Source of the DNA: Aeromicrobium sp. IC_218
GTDB taxonomy: Bacteria; Actinomycetota; Actinomycetes; Propionibacteriales; Nocardioidaceae
DNA length: 64,000 nt
Direction of reading: 5' to 3'
Assembly: GCF_004336805.1 (NCBI RefSeq)
Contig: NZ_SJXM01000005.1
Location: forward strand, 124,001-188,000
Under the pieces are notes generated by a model. The model did not search any database. It was not told where the DNA came from and worked only from the letters and a program-made list of their open reading frames with translations. The translations under genes were made by a program, and so were the position numbers. Shown in pieces: positions 9,338 to 16,824 of this stretch; the stretch's first letter is position 1; each line of letters begins with the position of its first letter.

Positions 9338-10354
9338 CTACGGCAGGAAGACCCGCGCGACGTAGTACGTCGCCGCCGCGACGGCGGCCGCGGCCGGCAT
9401 CGTGACGATCCAGGCCACGACGATGCCGCGGGCGACGCCCCAGCGCACGGCGCTGAAGCGCTTGGTGGCGCCGGCGCCCATGATCGCCGAGGTGATCGTG
9501 TGCGTCGTCGAGACCGGGGCGTGGAGACCGATCGCCATGCCGTACAGGACCGTGGCGGCGGTCGCCTCGGCCGCGAACCCGCGGGGCGGGTCGAGGTCGA
9601 TGATGCGCCGGCCCAGCGTCCGCATGATGCGCCAGCCGCCCGAGTAGGTGCCCAGCGCGATCGCGGTGCCTGCGGCGGCGATGACCCAGAAGGGCACCGA
9701 GTCACCGTCGGCGTAGCCGCCCGCGACGAGCGCCAGGACGATGATGCCCATCGTCTTCTGCGCGTCCTGCAGGCCGTGGCCCAGCGACATGCCGGCGGCC
9801 GACAGCGTCTGCGCCAGGCGGAACCCGCGGCTCACGCGCCCTGGGTTGGCCTTGCGGAACAACCACATGATCGCGGTCATGATGGCGAACGCCCCGAGGA
9901 AGCCGAGCAAGGGCGACAGCACCATGGGGATGGCGACCTTCTCGACCAGGCTGTCCCAGTGCACCGTGGTGGCCGAGGCCACGCCCGCGCCCACGATACC
10001 GCCGATGAGGGCGTGCGACGAGGACGAGGGGATGCCGAAGTACCAGGTGATGAGGTTCCAGGTGATGGCGCCGACCAGCGCCGCGAGGACGATGGTCAGC
10101 GCATGTTGCGCGCCTTCTCGGGCGATCGTCGGCTCGATGTCGATGAGGCCCTGGATGGTCTGGGCGACGCCGACGCCGAGCAGGGCGCCCACAAAGTTGA
10201 GCACCGCGGCCATCGCCAGGGCGGCGCGCGGGGTCAGCGCCCGCGTCGACACCGAGGTCGCGATCGCGTTGGCGGCGTCGTGGAATCCGTTGGTGTAGTC
10301 GAACACCAGTGCGATGGCCACCACGACGATGACCATGATGAGGGTGGAGTCCAC
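9338..10354 (-). CDS. pit: Low-affinity inorganic phosphate transporter, PiT family
   Basis: Phosphate:cation symporter of the PiT family, 338 residues with about ten membrane spans. The N-terminal signature FDYTNGFHDAANAIATSVSTRAL and the second copy GLHAPVSTTHTITSAIMGAGATKRF in the C-terminal half are the inverted-repeat PiT motifs. It starts 2 nt after the stop of the DUF47 gene and is clearly its operon partner. It offers a constitutive route for phosphate beside the PHO-box-controlled Pst system. I found no convincing PHO box upstream of this pair. Confidence 0.93.
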   Translation of the reverse strand: MDSTLIMVIVVVAIALVFDYTNGFHDAANAIATSVSTRALTPRAALAMAAVLNFVGALLGVGVAQTIQGLIDIEPTIAREGAQHALTIVLAALVGAITWNLITWYFGIPSSSSHALIGGIVGAGVASATTVHWDSLVEKVAIPMVLSPLLGFLGAFAIMTAIMWLFRKANPGRVSRGFRLAQTLSAAGMSLGHGLQDAQKTMGIIVLALVAGGYADGDSVPFWVIAAAGTAIALGTYSGGWRIMRTLGRRIIDLDPPRGFAAEATAATVLYGMAIGLHAPVSTTHTITSAIMGAGATKRFSAVRWGVARGIVVAWIVTMPAAAAVAAATYYVARVFLP

Positions 10355-10356
10355 GC

Positions 10357-10974
10357 TCAGGACTCCTTGACCGCGATCTGCTCCACCGTGTTGGCGACGG
10401 ACTCCAGGGCGTCGATGGCGTGCTCGAGGGAGTCGACGACGTCCTTGAGCTTCATCACCTCGAGCGTCTTGTACGAGCCGCCGAACAGGTGGGCCACGAT
10501 GCGGCGGTACGCCCGGTCGCCCTGGTTCTCGAGACGGTTGATCTCGATCCAGAACTCCTCGAGGTCCTTCATCGTGCGCAGGCGCGGCATGGCCTCGGCC
10601 GTCAGCTGGGTGGCGCGCTGGAGCACCTCGACCTGCTGGGCGACCTCGGGCGGCAGCTCACCGAGCTCGTAGAGGCCGATCAGGTCGACCGTCTCCTCCA
10701 TGAAGTCCATGACGTCGTCGAGCAGGCCGGCGAGGCGGTAGATGTCCTCGCGGTCGAACGGCGTCACGAACGTGCTGTTCACGCGACGGACGATCTTGTG
10801 GGTGGTCTCGTCCGCCTGGTGCTCGGCCTCGCGCATGCGCTCGGCGATCGCGGATCGATCCTTGGTGGGGTCGAGCATCTCGGCGAGGAGTCGGGACCCC
10901 TCGACGAGGTGGGACGCCGATTCCGTGAAGAGGTCGTAGAACGACGTCTCCACGGGACGCAGGCTGAAACGCAC
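10357..10974 (-). CDS. DUF47 family Pit accessory protein (PhoU-like)
   Basis: Cytoplasmic all-helical protein of 205 residues in the DUF47/PhoU-like family, typically encoded next to pit and thought to modulate Pit phosphate uptake. Typical features are the N-terminal RFSLRPVETSFYDLF, EHQADETTHKIVRRVNSTFVTPFDREDIYRL, and the C-terminal MKLKDVVDSLEHAIDALESVANTVEQI. I place the start at the GTG with GGAG 7 nt upstream, which gives the usual family length. An upstream ATG at 11010 would add 12 residues unlike the family. This should not be taken for the PstB-linked PhoU. Confidence 0.9.
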   Translation of the reverse strand: MRFSLRPVETSFYDLFTESASHLVEGSRLLAEMLDPTKDRSAIAERMREAEHQADETTHKIVRRVNSTFVTPFDREDIYRLAGLLDDVMDFMEETVDLIGLYELGELPPEVAQQVEVLQRATQLTAEAMPRLRTMKDLEEFWIEINRLENQGDRAYRRIVAHLFGGSYKTLEVMKLKDVVDSLEHAIDALESVANTVEQIAVKES

Positions 10975-11058
10975 GACAAACTCCAGTCGACGGTGAGTGG
11001 GCCACGGCAATGCTAGGTCATGGCGGGCAGGGCGAAGAACGTGCAGGCGGCGCTCGGG

Positions 11059-11211
11059 TCAGGGGCGGGTGTCCAGGCCCAGGATGCGGTCGACCTCCGC
11101 CTGCGTCAGCGGGGTCTCACGGGTCGAGGCCGCGATCATGAGGTCGCTGGTCAGCTCGATCTCGTCCAGCGCCGCGTCGTCGCGCAGCCGCTCGTCGAGG
11201 GGCTCCGCCAT
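11059..11211 (-). CDS. Small conserved hypothetical protein (50 aa)
   Basis: Short acidic protein, MAEPLDERLRDDAALDEIEL and onward, ending in LTQAEVDRILGLDTRP. It has no membrane segment or signal peptide. The ATG has a perfect AGGAGG 4 nt upstream, and a TACGCT -10-like box lies about 45 nt before it (11256-11261), which supports it as a real gene. An upstream in-frame ATG at 11268 lacks a ribosome site. No function is recognised. It may form a short unit between the histidine kinase gene and the DUF47-pit unit, all on the minus strand. Confidence 0.65.
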   Translation of the reverse strand: MAEPLDERLRDDAALDEIELTSDLMIAASTRETPLTQAEVDRILGLDTRP

Positions 11212-11303
11212 GGTGCCTCCTGAGGTGCCCGTGCCAGGTCGATCCCCCAGGGCCCAGCGTAAGCCCAACCCGCCCGCGCGCGCACCCGTCCGAACGGGCC
11301 GGA

Positions 11304-12536
11304 TCAGGCCAGGACGTCGCTCGCGTCGCGGCGCGGCAGGCGCAGGACGTAGCGCGTGGTGGGGGTGTCGTCGACGAGCAGCTGGCCGCCCATCGACTCG
11401 GCGAGCAGCGAGATCGCCGACAGGCCGCCGCCGACGCCGCGCACCTGGTGGATGACGCCGGGTGCTGCGGTGCGCTCCCCCTCGTCGTCGACCGCGATCT
11501 CGTCGTACGCCGGACGACGGGTCACCGTCACCGAGACGACGCCCTCGCCGTGGGCCAGCGCGTTGTCCATGAGCGCCTCGACGACCTGTGCGACTGGGCC
11601 GGGGACGACCGTGACCGTGGCCTCGTCGTCGCCGCCGAGCCGCACCGAGCGACCGGCCTCGCGGGCGGGCTCGCGGAAGCGGTCGATCGTGCCCGCGACC
11701 AGCCGCACGAGGTCGACCTCCACCGCCTGGCCGAGGTTCGCCCCCTTGCGGTCGACCAGCAGCTCACCGATGGCGGCGTCGAGCCGGTCGAGCTCGCCCA
11801 TCGCGGCGGTGAGCTCCTGGGCGACGTCCGGCGGGGTCTGCGGCCAGTAGGACAGGTCCTCAAGCACGAGCCGCAGGGACGTGACGGGGGTACGGAGCTC
11901 GTGGGACGCGGTGACCGCGAGCTGGCGCTCGCGGGTGACCAGGTCGTCGAGCTGGCGGGCCGTGGCGCGCAGCGCGTCGCCGAGCGCCTCGGCCTCGGGG
12001 ACGCGCGAGTGCGGCACCTCCACGTCGAAGCGTCCGGTGCCGAGCACGCGGGCGGAGTCGGCGAGCCGGCGGAACGGGTGGGCCAGCCGGCGGGCGAGCA
12101 CGAAGCCGACGACGGCCGAGAGCACGGCCAGCAGCAGCGCGAGGAGCACGAGCGGGGTGAGGGCGTCGGAGATGCGTTCGTCGACGGCGTCACGTCCACG
12201 CTGGACGACGACCTCGCCGCCGCCGCTCAGCTCGCGCGTCGCGGTGAACGCGTCGTCGCCGACCGGGTCGCCGGTGACCGCCGTCGTCCCGTCCGGGGTC
12301 GTCACGGTGATCCGCTCGTCGTCGCCGGCCAGGCTGCGCAGGAAGCCCGAGTCGACCGGGGCGCCGCTCGCCCGCCGGGCCTCGACCGCCGTCGCCGCGA
12401 GCTGGACGGTGCGGCCGACCGCCTCGCGCTCGCGGTCGGTGATGAGGTCGGCGGTCTCGTACGCGCGCGGGACGCCGAACAGCGCGATGACCGCGAGGGT
12501 CATCCCGACGAGGGTGACGACGAGGCGCTCACGCAT
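11304..12536 (-). CDS. Sensor histidine kinase of the TasA/SipW locus
   Basis: Membrane histidine kinase, 410 residues. TM1 is near residues 5-24, an extracytoplasmic loop of about 100 residues follows, and TM2 is near 126-148. Then come HAMP, HisKA with the phosphoacceptor His212 in TASHELRTPVTSL, and an ATPase domain with N-box MDNALAHGEG. The G1 region is DDEGERTAA, unusually poor for a Bergerat fold, and the G2 region is GGGLSAISLL. The reading frame starts 8 nt inside the end of the response regulator gene, so the two are a cognate pair. It is last in a run of six minus-strand genes starting at 16676. The ligand is unknown; the locus suggests it senses the surface or envelope. Confidence 0.88.
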   Translation of the reverse strand: MRERLVVTLVGMTLAVIALFGVPRAYETADLITDREREAVGRTVQLAATAVEARRASGAPVDSGFLRSLAGDDERITVTTPDGTTAVTGDPVGDDAFTATRELSGGGEVVVQRGRDAVDERISDALTPLVLLALLLAVLSAVVGFVLARRLAHPFRRLADSARVLGTGRFDVEVPHSRVPEAEALGDALRATARQLDDLVTRERQLAVTASHELRTPVTSLRLVLEDLSYWPQTPPDVAQELTAAMGELDRLDAAIGELLVDRKGANLGQAVEVDLVRLVAGTIDRFREPAREAGRSVRLGGDDEATVTVVPGPVAQVVEALMDNALAHGEGVVSVTVTRRPAYDEIAVDDEGERTAAPGVIHQVRGVGGGLSAISLLAESMGGQLLVDDTPTTRYVLRLPRRDASDVLA

Positions 12537-13257
12537 CGGCCGGGGCGTCCTCGAGCCGGAAGCCGACGCCGCGGACGGTGACGATGCGCGCGGGGGTGCC
12601 GCTCTCCTCGAGCTTCTGGCGCAGGCGGCCGAGCGTGGTGTCGAGCGTCTTGGTCGAGCCGAACCAGTTCTCGTCCCAGACCTCGTCCATGATCCGCTCG
12701 CGGGTCACGACAGCGCCAGGATCGGCGGCCAGCAGGGCGAGGACGTCGAACTCCTTGACCGTCAGCACCACCTCGCGGTCGCCGGCCCACACGCGGCGGG
12801 CCTGGACGTCGACCCGCAGGCCGTCGGGGCTCGCCGGCCCGGCGGCGTCGCCCGGGGTCTCCCCCGCGGACGCACGCGGGCCGCTGCGCCGCAGCAGCGC
12901 ACGGGTGCGGGCGAGCAGCTCGGCCAGGGAGAACGGCTTGGGCAGGTAGTCGTCGGCGCCGACGTCCAGGCCGACGACGCGATCGAGCTCGCCGCCTCGC
13001 GCGGTCAGGATGATGATGCCGCCCTCGTAGCCGTCGGCCCGGAGCCGGCGGCAGACCTCGAGGCCGTCGACGTCGGGCAGACCCAGGTCGAGCAGCACGA
13101 GGTCGACGTCGCCGGCGGCGGCCCGGTCGACGGCGGGGAGGCCGGCGGCGAGCCGCTCGACCGTGTAGCCCTCGCGCTCCAGGGTGCGCAGCAAGGGCGG
13201 CGCGATCTGGTCGTCGTCCTCCACCACCAGCACCATGGCACTCACGTCAGGGAGCAT
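12529..13257 (-). CDS. OmpR/PhoB-family response regulator of the TasA/SipW locus
   Basis: DNA-binding response regulator, 242 residues. The receiver domain has the acidic pocket VVEDDD, phosphoacceptor Asp57 in LVLLDLGLPD, switch Thr in IILTARG and Lys in LPKPFSLAELL. The winged-helix DNA-binding domain follows from about residue 145 (LTVKEFDVLALLAADPGAVV). OmpR-type proteins bind tandem direct repeats about 11 bp apart, and such arrays stand in front of two genes of this locus. The start is uncertain: ATG 13257 gives 242 residues, but GTG 13245 or ATG 13236 would start closer to the family N-terminus. It overlaps the upstream membrane gene by 11 nt and the kinase by 8 nt. Confidence 0.9.
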   Translation of the reverse strand: MLPDVSAMVLVVEDDDQIAPPLLRTLEREGYTVERLAAGLPAVDRAAAGDVDLVLLDLGLPDVDGLEVCRRLRADGYEGGIIILTARGGELDRVVGLDVGADDYLPKPFSLAELLARTRALLRRSGPRASAGETPGDAAGPASPDGLRVDVQARRVWAGDREVVLTVKEFDVLALLAADPGAVVTRERIMDEVWDENWFGSTKTLDTTLGRLRQKLEESGTPARIVTVRGVGFRLEDAPADA

Positions 13258-13636
13258 ACGGCGACACCGCCGGCCGGGAGCGGTGACGCCGCGGCACCTC
13301 GGCCGCGACCGTCACCAGGAAGACGACGGCGGCCACGCCGAGCACGACGCCGGCCGGGCTGGTCGAGGGGCTCCGGCCGGGCAGCCCGACCGTCGCCGCC
13401 GCGACCGCGCCGCCCAGTGCCGCGAGCGTCGTGAGCCAGGAGACGAGCCGCGACTCGAAGCAGTTGTCGCGCGCCATCTTGTAGGCCGCCCCGACGGTGA
13501 CGACGGCGGCGGCGGTGATCGGCAGCACGAGGTAGGGCAGCGCGACGCTGGTGGCCCCGAGCTCGGCGAGCGCACCGGCGACCAGGCACAGCGCGACGAC
13601 GGCCACGCGGCTGAGCGCGGTGTGCGGGACGCGCAT
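13247..13636 (-). CDS. Small membrane protein of the TasA/SipW locus
   Basis: 129-residue integral membrane protein with about four hydrophobic helices (near 10-30, 31-52, 66-86, 95-113). A polar loop AYKMARDNCFESR follows the second helix, and the tail is basic. I recognise no family. Its ATG overlaps the stop of the Ig-like protein gene (TGATG), and its 3' end overlaps the response regulator start by 11 nt, so it is locked into the operon. Plausible roles are anchoring or assembly of the exported proteins, or accessory signalling to the kinase; neither is shown by the sequence. Confidence 0.7.
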   Translation of the reverse strand: MRVPHTALSRVAVVALCLVAGALAELGATSVALPYLVLPITAAAVVTVGAAYKMARDNCFESRLVSWLTTLAALGGAVAAATVGLPGRSPSTSPAGVVLGVAAVVFLVTVAAEVPRRHRSRPAVSPYAP

Positions 13637-15399
13637 CAGAAGTCCCGGTCGAGCGGGCCGCGCTCGGTGACCACGGCGGTGTCGAGCGGGTTGCCGGCCA
13701 GGTCGGTGACGCCGGACGCGGGCGTCCACTCCATCGCCGCCGCGCTGTCCACCGTCGTCATGCCGAACCCGCCGGAGCTCTCGATGCGGATGGTGACGAC
13801 CGTGCGGGCCACGCCGTCGACGGTGACCGTCTCGGCGGACAGCGTCCCGTTGACCGTGTTGCCGAACAGGATCGTGAAGTCCTCGTTCAGCTGGACCGAG
13901 CCCAGCCGGACCGTCGCGGAGCGGCCGACGACCTGGAACGTGTTGTTGCGGAAGCCCCAGTCGTCGGTGACCCGGCCCTGCACCGAGACCGGCGATCCGT
14001 CCCAGCCGGCCAGGACGCTGCCCAGGTCGATCCGCTCGCTGAACGTGAAGGACATGGTGTCGCCGGCGTCGATGCGGCCGGGCGCGCCGCCGTTCGTGGT
14101 CTGCACGTCGTAGCCGCGGGGCGCGACGTTGTCGACGGTGCGGTCGGTCACGACGGCGGAGGTGACCGAGGCGCCCTGGGTGTCGGTGAGCACCGCGCGC
14201 AGGTCGTAGGCGCCCTCGGCCAGCGTGCGGGTGTCGAGCGCGCAGGAGTAGGGGGCGGTCGTGTCGGTGCACACGTCGGTCCAGGTGCCGGCGCCGGCCG
14301 GCGAGCGCTGGACGACGACCTTGGCGATCGTCCCGGTCGTGGTGGCGCTCGCGGTGAGCGTCACCGTGCCGCGCAGGTACGCGCCGGGGTCGGCCAGCGT
14401 GACGGTGGAGACGACGTTGCTGACGACGCGGCCGGTGACCGCGGCGGACGTCGTGGAGTTGCTGGCGACGTCGGTGGCCACGGCACGGAAGGAGTACGTG
14501 CCGTTGGGCACGGTGCGGGTGTCGGCGCTGCAGCTCCAGGGCGCGGCGGTCGCGGTGCACAGCGTCGTCCAGGTCGAGCCGCTGGAGTACTGCACGGCGA
14601 CCTCGGCGACGCCGGAGTGGGCGTCCGTGGCCGTCGCGGCGAACGTGCGGGTGCCGGACAGCGGCGTGCCCGGGTTCGTCAGCGTCACCGCCGGGGCGGC
14701 GTTGTCGACCAGCACGCGCTCGGTGCCGGACGTGGCCAGCACGGTGGTGCCGCTGACCAGGACGGCGCGCAGGTCGTAGGAGCCGTTCGCGACGCCGGTC
14801 GTGGCCCAGCTGCACGAGTACGGGGAGGCGAGCGGGCCGCAGACCGTCGTCCAGGTGCCCGCGCCGGCCGGCGAGCGCTCGATGCGCACCGCGGCGTCAG
14901 TCGCCGTGGAGGTCGAGGCCGTCGCGGCGAGGGTGACGTCACCGCGCACGACGGACGCGGGACGGGCGAGGGTGACGGTGGCGCGGTTGACCACGGTGAC
15001 CCGGGCGACGTCCGACGTGCCGGTGTTGCCGGCCGCGTCGGTGGCCAGGGCCCGCACCTCGTAGGTGCCGTCGGCGCCCGCGGTGGTGTCGTAGGAGCAG
15101 GTCGCGCGGCTGCCGGCCTGCGTGCACACGGTCGTCCAGTCGCCGCCGGCAGGACGCACCTGCACCTGCACCGACGCGACGCCGGACTCGGCGTCCGTCG
15201 CGGTGGCGGTGACCGACGCGGTGCCGGAGGCGGTGGCCGGGGCGCTCAGCGTGACGGTGGGGCGGGTCCAGTCCGAGGAGGCGGCGACCGTGGCGGTGCT
15301 GCCGCTCTGCGAGGTGTAGGTGGCCGAGGAGAACTGGGCCGTGCCGAGGGCGAGCACGCCGCTCAGGGCGGCGAGGGCGACCAGGACTCGGCGGCTCAT
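13636..15399 (-). CDS. Secreted protein with four Ig-like repeats and a SipW-type signal peptide
   Basis: 587-residue exported protein. The N-terminus MSRRVLVALAALSGVLALGT, then AQFSSATYTSQSGSTATV, is the SipW-dependent style, with a Y/F-TSQ just after the hydrophobic core, as in the TasA-like neighbour. Four Ig-like modules follow (roughly residues 45-380). Each has a W-T-x-V/L-C, then P-Y-S-C, then NGTYDLRAVATD pattern, giving one conserved cysteine pair per repeat. The last ~200 residues form a different beta-rich domain (SFTFSERIDLGSVLAGW) ending in DLAGNPLDTAVV, a Big/SbsA-type calcium-like fold. The ATG has AAGGAG 6 nt upstream. The gene has its own promoter-like region with the four-box array. 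Confidence 0.8.
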   Translation of the reverse strand: MSRRVLVALAALSGVLALGTAQFSSATYTSQSGSTATVAASSDWTRPTVTLSAPATASGTASVTATATDAESGVASVQVQVRPAGGDWTTVCTQAGSRATCSYDTTAGADGTYEVRALATDAAGNTGTSDVARVTVVNRATVTLARPASVVRGDVTLAATASTSTATDAAVRIERSPAGAGTWTTVCGPLASPYSCSWATTGVANGSYDLRAVLVSGTTVLATSGTERVLVDNAAPAVTLTNPGTPLSGTRTFAATATDAHSGVAEVAVQYSSGSTWTTLCTATAAPWSCSADTRTVPNGTYSFRAVATDVASNSTTSAAVTGRVVSNVVSTVTLADPGAYLRGTVTLTASATTTGTIAKVVVQRSPAGAGTWTDVCTDTTAPYSCALDTRTLAEGAYDLRAVLTDTQGASVTSAVVTDRTVDNVAPRGYDVQTTNGGAPGRIDAGDTMSFTFSERIDLGSVLAGWDGSPVSVQGRVTDDWGFRNNTFQVVGRSATVRLGSVQLNEDFTILFGNTVNGTLSAETVTVDGVARTVVTIRIESSGGFGMTTVDSAAAMEWTPASGVTDLAGNPLDTAVVTERGPLDRDF

Positions 15400-15436
15400 C
15401 GGGGGCTCCTTCGGGGTTCTGCTGGGGACGTCGTCC

Positions 15437-15491
15437 ACGCTACGGAGCGTCGATCCACGCGTTCTCCACACGCGCTCCCCGGCCGCTCCAC
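15437..15491 (-). promoter_or_regulatory. Promoter with four 11-bp-spaced boxes (copy B), before the Ig-like gene
   Basis: On the minus strand a -10-like TAGCGT (15442-15437) is preceded by boxes GTGGA (15454-15458), GTGGA (15465-15469), GGGGA (15476-15480) and GTGGA (15487-15491), each exactly 11 bp apart. The first box ends 11 nt from the -10. Copy A at 16727-16781 has the same box order, spacing and -10. The layout is that expected for tandem binding by an OmpR-type regulator. Confidence 0.7.
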
Positions 15492-15513
15492 AGTCGGGAG
15501 CGGAGGCGGAGCG

Positions 15514-16104
15514 TCAGGCCTGGACGGGCGCGGCCTCGGTGGCCGGCGGCTTCGTGCCGGGCTCGCGCAGACCGCGGACGAGCTGCACCATCGCGCCGAG
15601 CGCGATGAGGACCGCGGGGCCGCCGACGGCGAACATCCGCACCTCGCGGTCGGCCATGGCGATGAGCGCGTAGCCCACGTACGGGACGGCGTGCTCGACG
15701 ACCGGCTGCGTAGAGTCGGTCAGGTTGAACTTCCAGGGGTCGGGGTCGGGGTTCGCGTCACCCTTGGTGACGAACTGCCGGACGCCGTCCTCGGTCGTGG
15801 TCACCGAGGAGATGCGGTGGGTGACGAGCGTGCTCACGCCCGTGTCCGCGGGGGGCTGGTAGGTGATGACGTCGCCGACCGCGAGCTCGTCGACGGGCAC
15901 CTCCTGCTCCAGGACCAGGGACCCCTTCTCAAAGGTCCCCGACATGGACCCACCCGTGATCACGTACCGGTCGTAGCCGAGGGCCCACGGAACCACGTAG
16001 GCGACGCCGGCCAGGGTGACGACCAGGAGCACCAGGTCCACCAGCGCACGTCCGAGACGGACGGCGACGCGACGGCGGGGGACGTCGTGGGTGACGGTGC
16101 TCAT
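15514..16104 (-). CDS. sipW: SipW-type signal peptidase I
   Basis: Membrane-bound ER/SipW-type signal peptidase of 196 residues. It probably cleaves the signal peptides of the TasA-like and Ig-like neighbours. TM1 spans about 20-42 and a C-terminal TM is near 160-178. Catalytic Ser53 lies in GGSMSGTF. The general base is His96 in LVTHRISS, not the Lys of bacterial-type enzymes, which marks the archaeal/ER/SipW class. KGDAN with Asp116 is the third conserved box. The ATG has AGGAG 5 nt upstream. It lies 41 nt downstream of the TasA-like gene and upstream of the Ig-like gene. Gene symbol is by family resemblance. Confidence 0.88.
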   Translation of the reverse strand: MSTVTHDVPRRRVAVRLGRALVDLVLLVVTLAGVAYVVPWALGYDRYVITGGSMSGTFEKGSLVLEQEVPVDELAVGDVITYQPPADTGVSTLVTHRISSVTTTEDGVRQFVTKGDANPDPDPWKFNLTDSTQPVVEHAVPYVGYALIAMADREVRMFAVGGPAVLIALGAMVQLVRGLREPGTKPPATEAAPVQA

Positions 16105-16145
16105 GGTTGCTCCTGGGATCACGGGTGGGGGTCTGGGGTGTCGGA

Positions 16146-16676
16146 CTACTGGTTGGTGGTCTGCGCGTCGAGCTGCGTCGAGGCCCACTGGTAGGAAGCC
16201 GAGGCCGTCTTGCCCTGCTGGGTGTTTTCGGCGTTCTGGTCGAGCTTCACGGTGAACGAGTACTGGTTCGCCGCGCCGGCCGCGACGGTGCCGAGGTCCT
16301 GCTTCTCGTTGTCGACCAGGGCGCCGAAGGTGCCGTCGAAGACGACCCGGTTGGTGGTGACGTTCTTGATGGTGAGCGTCAGGTTCGCGCCGGTGAAGCC
16401 GTTGGTGGACGCGGTCTCGGCCAGCGTGAACTTGGCCGGCAGCGAGCCCGTGTTGGTGATGGTCAGACCGCCGTTGAGCGTGTCGCCGGGCTTCATGCCG
16501 TTGAGGTTGAAGATCGCCGAGTCGGCCTTGGTGTTGGCCTGCGACAGCGTGCCGGAGGTGACGGCGCTGATCGTGTTGTTCGTCTGCGAGGTGAACGTGG
16601 CGCCCGAGCCGATGGCGACGGCGCCGGCGACGGCGACGGTGGCGAGCGGGGCGAGGAGCTTGGCGCTGAGAACCAT
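16146..16676 (-). CDS. TasA/camelysin-like secreted protein
   Basis: 176-residue exported protein of the TasA/CalY type, whose Bacillus members form biofilm matrix fibres after cleavage by SipW. The N-terminus MVLSAKLLAPLATVAVAGAV, then AIGSGATFTSQTNNTISAVT, is the classic SipW-dependent signal: short hydrophobic core, G-A/T-F-T-S, then N-x-I-x-A. The body is beta-rich and Asn/Thr-rich with LNGGLTITNTGSLPAKF, matching the camelysin core. There are no cysteines. The ATG has GAAGGA about 9 nt upstream; an earlier in-frame ATG near 16826 would add 50 unrelated residues. It is the first gene of the locus, with sipW directly behind it. Fibre formation is inferred from the family. Confidence 0.82.
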   Translation of the reverse strand: MVLSAKLLAPLATVAVAGAVAIGSGATFTSQTNNTISAVTSGTLSQANTKADSAIFNLNGMKPGDTLNGGLTITNTGSLPAKFTLAETASTNGFTGANLTLTIKNVTTNRVVFDGTFGALVDNEKQDLGTVAAGAANQYSFTVKLDQNAENTQQGKTASASYQWASTQLDAQTTNQ

Positions 16677-16726
16677 GAGTGGGTGTCCTTCGTGGTGGTT
16701 TCCGTGGGTCGTGCTTGGTGTCTCCG

Positions 16727-16781
16727 ACGCTATGCAGACGCGATCCACGCCTCCTCCACACGAGCTCCCCATGCGGTCCAC
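16727..16781 (-). promoter_or_regulatory. Promoter with four 11-bp-spaced boxes (copy A), before the TasA-like gene
   Basis: Minus-strand -10-like TAGCGT (16732-16727) is preceded by GTGGA (16744-16748), GTGGA (16755-16759), GGGGA (16766-16770) and GTGGA (16777-16781), spaced exactly 11 bp. It has the same box order and the same 11-nt gap to the -10 as copy B. It lies 50 nt before the TasA-like start, in the divergent gap with the MOSC gene. Confidence 0.72.
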
Positions 16782-16824
16782 GGTTCCGCGACGGTCGTCC
16801 GTGGACGTCTGGGAGAGTGCCGCC

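Noticed and set aside
10357..10974. PhoU, the negative regulator of the Pho regulon
   Set aside because: The sequence is of the DUF47 type, is coupled to pit rather than to pstB, and lacks the repeated PhoU three-helix pattern.
10975..11058. PHO box upstream of the DUF47-pit unit
   Set aside because: The best match lacks a second GTTCA-type unit at 11-bp phase, unlike the clear boxes at ppk1 and pstS.
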